Assembly (NCBI GenBank): GCA_031286695.1
Contig: JAITTY010000005.1
Location: 558,001-622,000, forward strand
Direction of reading: 5' to 3'
Source of the DNA: Sphingobacterium sp.
Lineage (GTDB): Bacteria > Bacteroidota > Bacteroidia > Sphingobacteriales > Sphingobacteriaceae
Length of the DNA stretch: 64,000 nucleotides
Shown: piece by piece, positions 53,327-62,928 of the stretch
Layout of the letters: each line of letters begins with the position of its first letter
Numbering within the stretch: the first letter of the stretch is position 1
Translations under genes and position numbers: made by a program
Notes under the pieces: generated by a model
Told to the model about the DNA's origin: nothing
Seen by the model: only the letters and a program-made list of their open reading frames with translations
Databases searched by the model: none

Positions 53327-53726
53327 TTAAAAACATCAGGGTATTGTCCCTGCTAAACTATTTGAACGCTATAAATTTTAATATCGTATGTATCCAACCG
53401 AATTCAATAATTCCCTGCCCAACAGTAGCTTTCCCCACTAAAATCTGACAGCAAAGTTCACAGCTTCAAAAGCACTTTATTAAACCATGGATTTAGGAAA
53501 TCCACTTAAATCTGGATACCAGCGGTAAAAATAGCTATTTAATCAAATAATAAACTGCAAATAATAAAGGCATTCATTAAATTTCTTTTATCACTCAAAA
53601 TTCAAAATTTATACCAAATCACTTTATAATTTGTATTCCAAATTCGACGATCATACAATGAAGAGCGTTAATTTTAGCCACTATTGCTGTGGAGATATTT
53701 GTTTAATATAAGCCAAACATAAAGGT
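53327..53726. other. 400-base intergenic region before the efflux operon
   Basis: An AT-rich divergent gap. A box GATATTTG (53694-53701), one base from TAnnTTTG, lies 25 bases before the TolC start and could be the -7 element. I see no gene or strong structure. Confidence 0.4.
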
Positions 53727-54989
53727 ATGTGCTATTTTAAAGTAACTCTAGTTTGTCCAATAGCCATGTTACTATTGATGCTTTTTAATCTGGTAAATGC
53801 ACAGACAGCCAGTAATTTGGATTATTTCATCAAAAATGCCCAGCTAAATAGCCCTCTATTGACAGACTACAATAACCAAATTCTTTCCACACGCATTGAT
53901 AGCCTAAAATTAAGAGCTACCTATGGATTTATTGTCACTGCTGAAGGTAATGCCAACTATGCTCCCAGTAGTAAAGGCTGGGGCTATGACAACGCATTAA
54001 CGAATGGTCAATCCGTCTTTGCTGGCGTCCGTGTATCGAGAGAATTTATCACACGGAATAATCTCGCCACAAGACTCAATGCTTATAAAAGTAGTATCGC
54101 TCAAGTTGCAACGCAAAAAGACATTGCAGTTCAAACATTAAACAGACAGATTACAGATCAATACATCGCTACTTATACCAGTCAAAAGCACATGGACCTG
54201 AGTAATGAAATCATTGCTTTACTTGCTAAAGAAGATTTAATACTACGAAAATTGACACAGAATGCAGCTTTTAAACAAACTGATTATCTTTCTTTTAAAG
54301 TTACCTTGCAACAAAATCAGCTCGCATTACAACAACAAACTGCAGATTGGCAAAATAACTATGCCTTGCTCAATTATTTGTCGGGAATTATCGACACCAG
54401 TTTTCATGAACTTAATCCTCCGGATATGGGAGAAATATCCCTTTTTCCCGATTTTAAAGAAAGTGTGTATACAACATCCTTTCAAGCTGACAGTACAAAA
54501 CTGGCTAATGATGCAAAAGTTATTACATATGATTATAAGCCAAAAGTCAATGCCTTTTCCGATGGGGGCTATCAATCATCGTTCACCCATACCCCATTTA
54601 AAAATTTTGGTGCTAGTATTGGTATTTCTGTCTCCTTACCGATTTATAACGGGCATCAGAAACAACTCCTATTACAGCAAAATGGCCTTGCCTTACAAAG
54701 CCGAAAAAAATACCTGGAACAAACGCAGCATCAGTATCAACAGGAGGTATTTAATCTACAAAATCAGGTTAAACAGTATAATAGCATGTTAGGGACGGCA
54801 ACCCAGCAAATTGAATATGCGGCGACCTTGGTTGCGGCCAATGCTAAACAGTTGCCCACTGGAGATGTGAAAATGGTGGATTTCATTCTGTCGATTAATA
54901 ATCTTCTCAACCTAAAAGCAAATATCATTCAATATAACAATGCATTGTATTCACTTAAAAATCAGATGAAATATCTCATCATTCAATAA
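53727..54989 (+). CDS. TolC-family outer membrane efflux protein
   Basis: A 420-residue protein with a signal peptide ending VNAQ (about 26). It has two helical repeats of the TolC type, visible in the Ala/Gln/Asn-rich helices (QTLNRQITDQYIATYTSQKH and VFNLQNQVKQYNSMLGTATQ) and in beta segments such as FGASIGISVSLPIYNGHQ. It forms the outer membrane duct of the tripartite pump. It is the first gene of the three-gene operon; the adaptor follows after two bases. Confidence 0.9.
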   Translation: MCYFKVTLVCPIAMLLLMLFNLVNAQTASNLDYFIKNAQLNSPLLTDYNNQILSTRIDSLKLRATYGFIVTAEGNANYAPSSKGWGYDNALTNGQSVFAGVRVSREFITRNNLATRLNAYKSSIAQVATQKDIAVQTLNRQITDQYIATYTSQKHMDLSNEIIALLAKEDLILRKLTQNAAFKQTDYLSFKVTLQQNQLALQQQTADWQNNYALLNYLSGIIDTSFHELNPPDMGEISLFPDFKESVYTTSFQADSTKLANDAKVITYDYKPKVNAFSDGGYQSSFTHTPFKNFGASIGISVSLPIYNGHQKQLLLQQNGLALQSRKKYLEQTQHQYQQEVFNLQNQVKQYNSMLGTATQQIEYAATLVAANAKQLPTGDVKMVDFILSINNLLNLKANIIQYNNALYSLKNQMKYLIIQ

Positions 54990-54991
54990 TT

Positions 54992-55924
54992 ATGAAACTT
55001 CTCATCGCCATAGTAATAAGCTCTTATTTGCTACTTTCTTGTCGTTCAGAAAATAATGAAACGGCTAACTCGTCTGATCTAATCACAAAACCAGCAACAG
55101 AAGTCGACATTGCATTCCCTTCAGATACAGCCAAGCTCGCCAATATCATTACACTCAATGCAACAGCATCCTATTTACTAAAGTCAGATGTAAAAGCCAA
55201 TACCAATGGGTATATCACAAAAATAACGATCAAAATGGCTGATCCAGTCAGCAAGGGAATGCTGCTATTTGCTTTAGAAACAAAAGAAGCCCGGGCTCTG
55301 GGCAATACAATCAATAAATTGGATCAGTCGTTTCATTTCAACGGCAACGCAAATGTAATAAGTCCAGCAACAGGTTATGTCGCTATGCTTAATCACCAAA
55401 TCGGTGACTACGTTCAAGATGGTGAGATTTTGGCAACGATAACCGATGCAAATAGTTTCGGCTTTGTGGTCGACGTCCCATACGAATACCTTCAGATTGT
55501 GAAAAATAAAAAAGTATTGCCGATTACCTTACCAGATGGTATTGTTCTACAAGGTACCATTGCCAAAGTTATGCCTACTGTCGATGCAATCTCACAAACG
55601 GTAAAAATTTTATTGAAAGTCTCCGCCAATGACATCCCCGAGAATCTTATCGGTACGATTAGCTTCTCAAAAAATTTAGATTATGGACTTTCTGTCCCCA
55701 AGATGGCGGTATTGAGTGACGAAGGGCAGACTTCCTTCTGGGTAATGAAACTGATTAACGATTCCACGGCCGTAAAAACAATAATTGAGAAAGGTATCGA
55801 AACGGATAAATTCATTCAGGTAAAATCGGGCGATTTAACAACAAAGGACCCCGTGTTAATATCAGGAAATTTCGGATTGAGCGATACAGCTGCAGTACAT
55901 ATCGCAAAATCTAAAAAACGGTAA
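54992..55924 (+). CDS. RND efflux periplasmic adaptor (lipoprotein)
   Basis: A membrane-fusion protein of 310 residues, anchored by a lipobox LLSC (Cys17). The lipoyl-like half motifs (LKSDVKANTNGYITKITIKM and ATGYVAMLNHQIGDYVQDGE) flank a very short hairpin. The beta-barrel and membrane-proximal domains follow. The alpha-hairpin seems reduced, making the protein shorter than typical adaptors (~350-400 residues). It links the TolC duct to the RND pump; the genes are adjacent and in order. Confidence 0.88.
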   Translation: MKLLIAIVISSYLLLSCRSENNETANSSDLITKPATEVDIAFPSDTAKLANIITLNATASYLLKSDVKANTNGYITKITIKMADPVSKGMLLFALETKEARALGNTINKLDQSFHFNGNANVISPATGYVAMLNHQIGDYVQDGEILATITDANSFGFVVDVPYEYLQIVKNKKVLPITLPDGIVLQGTIAKVMPTVDAISQTVKILLKVSANDIPENLIGTISFSKNLDYGLSVPKMAVLSDEGQTSFWVMKLINDSTAVKTIIEKGIETDKFIQVKSGDLTTKDPVLISGNFGLSDTAAVHIAKSKKR

Positions 55925-55960
55925 AACTTACAATCTTGGATTCCTCAAAATCATTTTCTC

Positions 55961-58900
55961 ATGAAAAAGACCTTTTTTGTCACTTTTAAAGTTCCACTGC
56001 TCGTCACCATACTTCTTATCATCATGGGCGGTATATATGCATATTCCAAGATCCATGCTGCACTATTCCCAGAGATCACTTTCCCAAAAATAAAAATTAT
56101 AGCAGATGCCGGGCAACAGCCCATTGACCAGATGACTGTTGGTGTAACCAAAATACTGGAAGATGCAATCAAAAAAGTACCCGATTTGCAATTACTCAAA
56201 AGCACAACAAGTAGAGGAAGTTGCGAAATATCGGCTTTCATGTCCTGGGATATGAATATTGATCTCGCCAAACAACAAATAGAAAGTAGCATCAACCAGA
56301 TACGAAATCAATTACCTAATGATATAAACATTACGGTGGAGAAAATGAATCCTGCTATTTTACCCGTCATCGGATATTCATTAAACTCAAATGCGCTCGA
56401 TCCAATCGAACTAAAGCAACTCGCATTATATACCATTAAACCATTTCTTTCACAAGTCCCCGGGGTCAGTGAGGTACGTATTATCGGCGGTCAGGACAAA
56501 GAATATCGAGTATTGATGAACCAGCAGGTCATGGCCCGGCTGGGCATCACTTCCAGCAAAATAGAGCAGGCTATCAATAGTACAAATTTTATCAAATCCA
56601 ATGGCTACTCTGCGGATTTCCGCTTTCTATATCTCACGTTGACCGATGCTCAAATACGCAACGAAGCACAATTGCAAAATTTGGTTATCAGCAACGATGG
56701 CAATCGTATCGTTAAGTTAGGCGATATTGCCCAAATTATGGTACACCAAGCCAAGCAGTACATTAAAGTAAATGCGAATGGTCAGGAAAGTATTTTACTT
56801 GCCGTTGTTCAACAACCTAACGCCAATGTCGTCAATTTGACCGCCGCAATGGAGGCGAAAATTAGTGAGTTGCAAAAAACATTACCAAAAGACCTTACAT
56901 TAAAACCTTACTATGTTCAGGCAGATTTTGTGAAAGATTCAATAAAAAGTGTAACAGATGCCTTATGGATTGGACTATTATTGGCAATTGCCGTAGCAGT
57001 TGTTTTCTTGCGCTCCTGGAAAGCAAGCCTCGTAATACTAATAACTATTCCGATAACACTGGCGCTTACGATTTTATTGCTTTACACGATGGGGCAAACC
57101 TTTAATATCATGACATTAGGAGCCATAGCAGCAGCCATTGGACTTATTATCGATGACGCCATTGTCGTTGTGGAGCAAATACACCGTACACACGAAGAAC
57201 ATCCGGAAGAAACGGCTACGACACTGGTGCAAAAAGCCATAAATTATTTGCTAAAAGCCATGATCGGGTCGTCACTGAGTACCATCGTGATATTTCTGCC
57301 ATTTATGTTAATGAGTGGCGTAGCGGGAGCTTACTTCAAGGTTATGACAGATACCATGATCTTAACACTCCTATGTTCTTTTTTTGCGAGCTCAGTTTTA
57401 CTTCCTGTAATTTATCTTTTTTTTTCGTCCCAGAAAAAAGGCGCGCGGCCTTCCCCACATCATGATGTTAAAGAACGTAAATGGGTAGGATTTTTTCTAG
57501 AACATTCTTGGCTAAGCTATTCCTTCATAATCCTTTTAATACTTTGCACAATTGTCATTCTCCCAAAGATCAGTACCGGTTTTTTACCCGAAATGGATGA
57601 AGGCAGTATCGTTCTCGATTATAACTCTCCTCCCGGGACCTCGTTGGAAGAAACAGACAGGGAATTAAAACAAGTTGAAAAAATAATCACCTCCATACCT
57701 GAAGTCGAAGCCTATAGCCGAAGAACAGGAACGCAAATGGGCTTTTTTATAACGGAACCCAATCGAGGCGATTACCTTATTCAATTAAAAAAACAGCGCA
57801 ACAAAACAACCAATGAAGTCACAGATGAAATACGAAATCGCATTGACGCATCAGGACTGCCATTGACTGTAGACTTTGGACAAGTTATCGGTGATATGCT
57901 GGGTGATCTAATGAGCAGTGTCCAGCCTATAGAAATCAAAATCTTTGGAACAGACCAAAAAACAATTCAAGTTTACGCTAAAAAAATTGCTGAAATCGTA
58001 CAAAAAGTCAATGGTACTGCCGATGTGTTTGATGGTATTATAATCGCTGGCCCGTCAATTATCGTCAATCCCAAATTTCCAGTGCTGGCGCAGTACAATA
58101 TCTCACTCGCCGATTTTCAAAGCCAGTTGCAGGCCAACTTAGATGGAAATGTTGTGGGCAACATCTTTGATAAAGTACAATACACGCCAATCCGTCTACT
58201 TTACAATTCACGCACCAACCAATCTCTCAGCGACATCAACAACAGCATGATTGCCCTCCCAAATGGCATACTAAAGCCGTTGAGCGAATTTGCCAATGTT
58301 ACAGTCACAGCTGGAACAGCAGAGATCAATAGAGAAGACCTTCAGTCATTAGGTATTGTGACCGCGCGATTGGACAATGGGGATCTTGGCGGAACCATCC
58401 AGTCAATCCGGCAGCAAATCGATCAACAGATCAAATTGCCAACGGGTTATTCCATAGTCTATGGCGGAGCCTATGCCGAACAGCAACAGTCTTTTGGCGA
58501 GTTATTGACAATTTTGCTCGTCTCCTGTTTATTGGTTTTTGCCGTTATGCTATTTCTATTTAGAAATTTTTTGCTTGCTCTTATCATCTTATTTATTTCA
58601 ACATTGGGCATTTCCGGTGGGATTATACTCCTTTACCTCAGCAATACTCCGCTCAATGTCGGCAGCTATACCGGCCTTATTATGATGGTCGGAATAATTG
58701 GGGAAAATGCTATTTTCACTTATCTGCAATTTCACGAAACCTTGGCGACCAAAACAAAAACACAGTCAATAATTTACGCGATCAGTACACGGCTTCGGCC
58801 TAAACTCATGACTGCTATCGGTGCCATCATTGCACTTATGCCGCTGGCCCTCGGCATCGGTACAGGCGCGCAGATGCATCAGCCACTGGCCATAGCTGTG

Positions 58901-58987
58901 ATAGGCGGATTTATTGTTGCTTTACCGCTATTGCTTATCGTTTTCCCAACGTTACTGAATAAAATCAAATTTCAACATGACGTATAA
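55961..58987 (+). CDS. RND-family efflux transporter permease
   Basis: The 1008-residue inner-membrane pump has twelve expected transmembrane segments, with the first at 8-28 and others at 330-480 and 845-1000. Proton-relay segment GLIIDDAIVVVEQ (DD in TM4) is present, and two large periplasmic loops follow TM1 and TM7. It exports small molecules or metals using the proton gradient. Motif style is AcrB/CzcA-like, without a clear heavy-metal signature, so the substrate is open. It is the third gene of the operon. Confidence 0.93.
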   Translation: MKKTFFVTFKVPLLVTILLIIMGGIYAYSKIHAALFPEITFPKIKIIADAGQQPIDQMTVGVTKILEDAIKKVPDLQLLKSTTSRGSCEISAFMSWDMNIDLAKQQIESSINQIRNQLPNDINITVEKMNPAILPVIGYSLNSNALDPIELKQLALYTIKPFLSQVPGVSEVRIIGGQDKEYRVLMNQQVMARLGITSSKIEQAINSTNFIKSNGYSADFRFLYLTLTDAQIRNEAQLQNLVISNDGNRIVKLGDIAQIMVHQAKQYIKVNANGQESILLAVVQQPNANVVNLTAAMEAKISELQKTLPKDLTLKPYYVQADFVKDSIKSVTDALWIGLLLAIAVAVVFLRSWKASLVILITIPITLALTILLLYTMGQTFNIMTLGAIAAAIGLIIDDAIVVVEQIHRTHEEHPEETATTLVQKAINYLLKAMIGSSLSTIVIFLPFMLMSGVAGAYFKVMTDTMILTLLCSFFASSVLLPVIYLFFSSQKKGARPSPHHDVKERKWVGFFLEHSWLSYSFIILLILCTIVILPKISTGFLPEMDEGSIVLDYNSPPGTSLEETDRELKQVEKIITSIPEVEAYSRRTGTQMGFFITEPNRGDYLIQLKKQRNKTTNEVTDEIRNRIDASGLPLTVDFGQVIGDMLGDLMSSVQPIEIKIFGTDQKTIQVYAKKIAEIVQKVNGTADVFDGIIIAGPSIIVNPKFPVLAQYNISLADFQSQLQANLDGNVVGNIFDKVQYTPIRLLYNSRTNQSLSDINNSMIALPNGILKPLSEFANVTVTAGTAEINREDLQSLGIVTARLDNGDLGGTIQSIRQQIDQQIKLPTGYSIVYGGAYAEQQQSFGELLTILLVSCLLVFAVMLFLFRNFLLALIILFISTLGISGGIILLYLSNTPLNVGSYTGLIMMVGIIGENAIFTYLQFHETLATKTKTQSIIYAISTRLRPKLMTAIGAIIALMPLALGIGTGAQMHQPLAIAVIGGFIVALPLLLIVFPTLLNKIKFQHDV

Positions 58988-59115
58988 AATAGAGCTATTT
59001 ATCTTACTTTCCTAATTTAGTTACCCTTATATGACCAGGCTTTCATCAAAAAAGAAGGTGATTTTGACGTAATATTTAAGTAAATTGCCAATGGACATCG
59101 AATAAAAAAATTGAT

Positions 59116-59706
59116 ATGAATTCTTCACTGCTGGATGGAAACTATTGGGATGATCGTTATAAAAACAAAGAAACGGGTTGGGATATTGGATACCCAGCCC
59201 CTGCAATTGTTAGCTACGCTGAAGAATACATTGCCAAAAATGCGTCTATTTTAATTCCCGGCTGTGGTAATGCGCATGAGGCGAGGGCTCTTCTCGATAA
59301 AGGATTCAGTCAAATTACATTACTTGATATCGCACCTACCTTGGTTGAAAAAGTCAGCAAAGAATTCGCTGGCAGCCCTCATCTCCAAATTGTATGTCAA
59401 GATTTTTTTCGGCACCAGGGCCAATACGACTACATTATTGAACAGACCTTTTTTTGTGCACTCAATCCGTCATTACGCTGTAACTATGTACAGCAAATGC
59501 ACACCCTGCTTAAGCCTAATGGTATCCTTACAGGATTATTATTTAAACGGGAATTCGCTCAACAGGGGCCTCCTTTCGGTGGAAATCAAGCGGAATATCA
59601 GCAGCTATTCGAATCTCAGTTTGACATTTTACAGTTGACAGATTCTATCAATAGCATTCCACAGAGACAAGGGAACGAACTATTTTTTGAACTACGGAAA
59701 AAATAG
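59116..59706 (+). CDS. TPMT-family SAM-dependent methyltransferase
   Basis: A 196-residue thiopurine S-methyltransferase-like protein. The family start YWDDRYKNKETGWDIGYPAP (8-27) is diagnostic. SAM motif I is ILIPGCGNAHEA (46-57), followed by DIAP, and FIEQTFFCAL-type IIEQTFFCALNP is seen near residue 110. Bacterial members methylate thiols, selenium, tellurium or halide compounds and are often detoxifying. Its stop lies only four bases from the stop of the converging SulP gene, so no terminator separates the two. Confidence 0.9.
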   Translation: MNSSLLDGNYWDDRYKNKETGWDIGYPAPAIVSYAEEYIAKNASILIPGCGNAHEARALLDKGFSQITLLDIAPTLVEKVSKEFAGSPHLQIVCQDFFRHQGQYDYIIEQTFFCALNPSLRCNYVQQMHTLLKPNGILTGLLFKREFAQQGPPFGGNQAEYQQLFESQFDILQLTDSINSIPQRQGNELFFELRKK

Positions 59707-59710
59707 CAGC

Positions 59711-61243
59711 CTATGCCCGAGGCATGACCTGATAGGTTGGATCTTCCATGATATTGACCACCACAATACCCGCGGCATTTTTCAACAAGGAGCGACAGTC
59801 CTCACTGAGATGCCAAAGTTCTATTTTCTTCCCTTGTGCAGCATAGCGCTCGGTAATTTTGTTAAGCGCATCCACAGCAGACATATCTGCAACCCGGCTT
59901 TCCTTAAAATCTAAAATAACCCGTTCGGGGTCTTCTAAAACATCAAATTTATCCAAAAAATTAGCTGTGGATCCGAAGAAAAGTGGGCCGTAGATTTCAT
60001 AATGCTTAACACCGTCGGAATCCATGTATTTTCTTGCCCGAATACGTTTTGCATTATCCCATGCAAATACGAGTGCAGCTATTACCACACCAACAAGCAC
60101 AGCAAGTGCCAAATTATGGAGGGCAACCGTAATTCCTGCAACAAGCATCCCAACAAAAATATCGGATTTCGGAAATTTATTGACAATACGTAAGCTCACC
60201 CATTGGAAAGTGCCGATCGCCACCATCATCATCACTCCCACCAGTGCAGCCATGGGAATCTGCTCAATAAAAGGCGCGCCAACCAAAATAATCAAAAGGA
60301 TTGTTATTGCACCAATAAACGAGGAAAGCCTTGTCCGTGCACCAGCATTTAAATTGACGAGTGTTTGAGCAACCATGGCACAACCGCCCATGCCTCCAAA
60401 AAAGCCATTGATTGTATTTGCTACACCTTGTGCCATGGATTCACGGTTCGCATTTCCTTTAGTCGCCGTTATTTCATCGACCATATTAAGTGTCAAAAGC
60501 GACTCCACAAGTCCTACTCCTGCCATCACCAATGAATACGGAAAAATCAGCTGCAATGTTTCCCAATTCCAAGGGACCATAGGCACATGTAAATGTGGTA
60601 AAGTTCCACTGACAGAAGCAATATCTACGACTTTCTTCGTTGGAATACCCAATAGCGATACTAAACCAAACACGATCAAAATAGCCACCAACGAGGCGGG
60701 AACGGCCTTTGTGATACGTGGAAATCCGATCACGATCAGCATTGTCAACAAAGTCAGTCCACCCATGATGTACAAAGTGGTTCCCGACATCCATTCCATC
60801 CCCTGTCCGGTATTCACTTTAAATTGGACCACCTGAGCCATAAATATGATAATGGCCAATCCATTCAAAAAACCATACATAACAGGCTGGGGAATTAAGC
60901 GCACAAATTTGCCCCATTTAAAGAGTCCTACCAAAAATTGCAAGAGGCCAGCCAATACGACTGCGGCAAAGAGATAATCGATTCCATGGCTTGCTGCAAG
61001 TGCCATCAAAACTACCACGGTGGCTCCCGCACCGCCCGAGACCATTCCAGGCCTACCGCCCAAAACGGAAGTAACTAAACCCATTAAAAATGCAGCATAA
61101 AGTCCTGTCAAGGGTGGTAGTCCAGCCAAGATCGCGAACGAAAGCGATTCTGGAATCATGGTCATTGCAACTGTTAATCCCGCAAACAATTCGTTCTTAA
61201 GATTAACCGATTTTATATTGAATATGTCAAAAGTGTTGTTCAT
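59711..61243 (-). CDS. SulP-family anion transporter with STAS domain
   Basis: A 510-residue inner-membrane carrier with 10-12 predicted hydrophobic segments. The SulP signature is at the start: NELFAGLTVAMTMIPESLSFAILAGLPP. The C-terminal STAS domain (about 395-505) has LDFKESRVADMSAVDALNKI. Members move sulfate, bicarbonate or other anions. Which anion is not shown by the sequence. A -7 box TACCTTTG lies at 61282-61275. It is divergent from the DUF3943 gene. Confidence 0.93.
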   Translation of the reverse strand: MNNTFDIFNIKSVNLKNELFAGLTVAMTMIPESLSFAILAGLPPLTGLYAAFLMGLVTSVLGGRPGMVSGGAGATVVVLMALAASHGIDYLFAAVVLAGLLQFLVGLFKWGKFVRLIPQPVMYGFLNGLAIIIFMAQVVQFKVNTGQGMEWMSGTTLYIMGGLTLLTMLIVIGFPRITKAVPASLVAILIVFGLVSLLGIPTKKVVDIASVSGTLPHLHVPMVPWNWETLQLIFPYSLVMAGVGLVESLLTLNMVDEITATKGNANRESMAQGVANTINGFFGGMGGCAMVAQTLVNLNAGARTRLSSFIGAITILLIILVGAPFIEQIPMAALVGVMMMVAIGTFQWVSLRIVNKFPKSDIFVGMLVAGITVALHNLALAVLVGVVIAALVFAWDNAKRIRARKYMDSDGVKHYEIYGPLFFGSTANFLDKFDVLEDPERVILDFKESRVADMSAVDALNKITERYAAQGKKIELWHLSEDCRSLLKNAAGIVVVNIMEDPTYQVMPRA

Positions 61244-61274
61244 TTCGAGATTACTTGAACGCGATAAAGTGCAG

Positions 61275-61282
61275 CAAAGGTA
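61275..61282 (-). promoter_or_regulatory. -7 promoter box for the SulP gene
   Basis: TACCTTTG on the minus strand matches TAnnTTTG, 31 bases before the ATG at 61243. Confidence 0.45.
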
Positions 61283-61306
61283 CTAATCACACAAACACTT
61301 TTACCC

Positions 61307-61314
61307 TATATTTG
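61307..61314 (+). promoter_or_regulatory. -7 promoter box for the DUF3943 gene
   Basis: TATATTTG matches TAnnTTTG, 31 bases before the ATG at 61346. Together with the SulP box it makes a compact divergent promoter pair. Confidence 0.5.
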
Positions 61315-61345
61315 TTATTCTTTACAAATTTTATCGCAAAACAGT

Positions 61346-62878
61346 ATGTTCATTTCGATCAAAAAACGCATTACCCCACATCATTATAGCCTCTTTCTAT
61401 TTGCCTGTTTGTTGCTTGCGCAGCTAGGATGTGTCGGGAGTAGCAAGGCAGCATTTCTTCTAGATAGAGATTCGCTAAGGACTTCAGATAGCCCATTTCG
61501 ATCGAAACCTGCCGAAAAGTATACCTTGTCCCACTACGGGCAGCCCCAAGCATGGAACAAGCACCCTATCGATATCAAACAAACAGACAGCCTATTCGAC
61601 TACCAAAAAAAGAATTTCTTGAGAGCAGGAATTGAATGGTTTTCCATCCAGGCCATTCCAGCCTCAGTCAATTACTTCATCCGAAAAGATCCTGTTTCCC
61701 ATATTTCTTTTAAAAACTTTTTTAGCCATTTAAAGTTATCAGCGTGGACCTGGGACGATAATCTTTTTGCAACAAACCAAATGGCGCACCCTTATCACGG
61801 TCAGTTTTATTTCAATTCGTTTCGATCCAACAACTATAGTTTTCTGCAATCAACAGCGGCAACCGTTGCAGGTAGCTATATCTGGGAAACTGCAGGTGAA
61901 ACAGAACCGCCTTCTATCAACGATATCATCAACACAAGCTTTGGCGGTACAATTTTAGGTGAAATGACCCATAGACTATCGCATCATATTCTTTCCCGTC
62001 CGAGTCTGACCAAAGGGCAGCGCAATAAAAAAGAGCTATTGGCCATGCTGGTCAATCCGATAAATGGACTCAACCGACTTCTCGATGGACGCTGGGGCGA
62101 TAAGGTCAAAGGTGCCGTTATCGACAGTTCTTTGGTGCACACCGAAGTTGAATTGGGACTAAGACGCTTTGACGCCAAGGAACACGACATATTAAATAAA
62201 GGAAAAAATGACATATATGCACGTATCAAATTGATTTACACCAATGATGATTTGGACAAAAAGAAACCATTTGATGACTTCTTCCTCAACCTGGAACTTG
62301 GATCAGATGACAGTTCCATCGTCAATGCGGTCAATGTTTATGCTTCGCTATATGGCAACCGTATTCTATCCAATTTAACAGGACGCCATCGTGGTATCGT
62401 GTCTGCTCATTTCGATTTCTTACGTAATGAAGCTTTTTACTATGGATCGCAGAGTATCAACTATAATGTCTTTTCCAATTTCAATATCGGCAGCCGTACC
62501 AAGCTGACAACGATTCTTGGTGGCGGTCCAGTGGTATTGGCCGCTGTCCCCGATCCCTATCTCCATTTTGGTGAAAGCCGCACCTACGACTATGGTCCTG
62601 GAGCGGATGTTCGAGTTTCAGCCACTTTGAGCACATTAAACCGCTTTAAATTTGGTGTAGACTATCGTGGTGGGTATTTTGTAACGATCAGCGGCAACAA
62701 GTCCCATCATTTTCTACATACGGCATCCACGAGCGCTTCCATGCGTATCTGGAAAAACTTTGGTGTCAACCTTTACTCCGGATACTTCAGATTGGAAGGT
62801 CATTATCAAGACCATAACAATGTGAATAAAGACTATCCTTTTGTCCGGATAGCACTCGCCTACAACTCGGAATACTAA
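61346..62878 (+). CDS. DUF3943 protein (outer membrane)
   Basis: A 510-residue protein with the DUF3943 core: TWDDNLFATNQMAHPYHGQFYFNSFRSNNYSF, then WETAGETEPPSINDIINTSFGGTILGEMTHRLSHH. The family is found mainly in Bacteroidota, with a likely outer membrane location. The C-terminal half is rich in alternating beta-type segments ending in NSEY, like a barrel. An N-terminal hydrophobic segment with LAQLGC suggests lipid anchoring or export. The role is unknown. It shares a 24-base-pair palindromic terminator with the converging L,D-transpeptidase gene. Confidence 0.8.
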   Translation: MFISIKKRITPHHYSLFLFACLLLAQLGCVGSSKAAFLLDRDSLRTSDSPFRSKPAEKYTLSHYGQPQAWNKHPIDIKQTDSLFDYQKKNFLRAGIEWFSIQAIPASVNYFIRKDPVSHISFKNFFSHLKLSAWTWDDNLFATNQMAHPYHGQFYFNSFRSNNYSFLQSTAATVAGSYIWETAGETEPPSINDIINTSFGGTILGEMTHRLSHHILSRPSLTKGQRNKKELLAMLVNPINGLNRLLDGRWGDKVKGAVIDSSLVHTEVELGLRRFDAKEHDILNKGKNDIYARIKLIYTNDDLDKKKPFDDFFLNLELGSDDSSIVNAVNVYASLYGNRILSNLTGRHRGIVSAHFDFLRNEAFYYGSQSINYNVFSNFNIGSRTKLTTILGGGPVVLAAVPDPYLHFGESRTYDYGPGADVRVSATLSTLNRFKFGVDYRGGYFVTISGNKSHHFLHTASTSASMRIWKNFGVNLYSGYFRLEGHYQDHNNVNKDYPFVRIALAYNSEY

Positions 62879-62928
62879 CTAATAAAAAAGGCTTAACGTA
62901 TCGAGTTAAGCCTTTTTTATTAGTTAGT
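62874..62928. terminator. Perfect 24-bp shared bidirectional terminator
   Basis: The arms 62874-62897 and 62905-62928 are perfectly complementary around a seven-base loop. Stop codons of both converging genes (62876-62878 plus, 62922-62920 minus) lie inside the arms. Confidence 0.95.

Noticed and set aside
60375..60836. Plus-strand frame of 153 codons inside the SulP gene
   Set aside because: It is antisense to a clear transporter, has an unusual composition and no start context.
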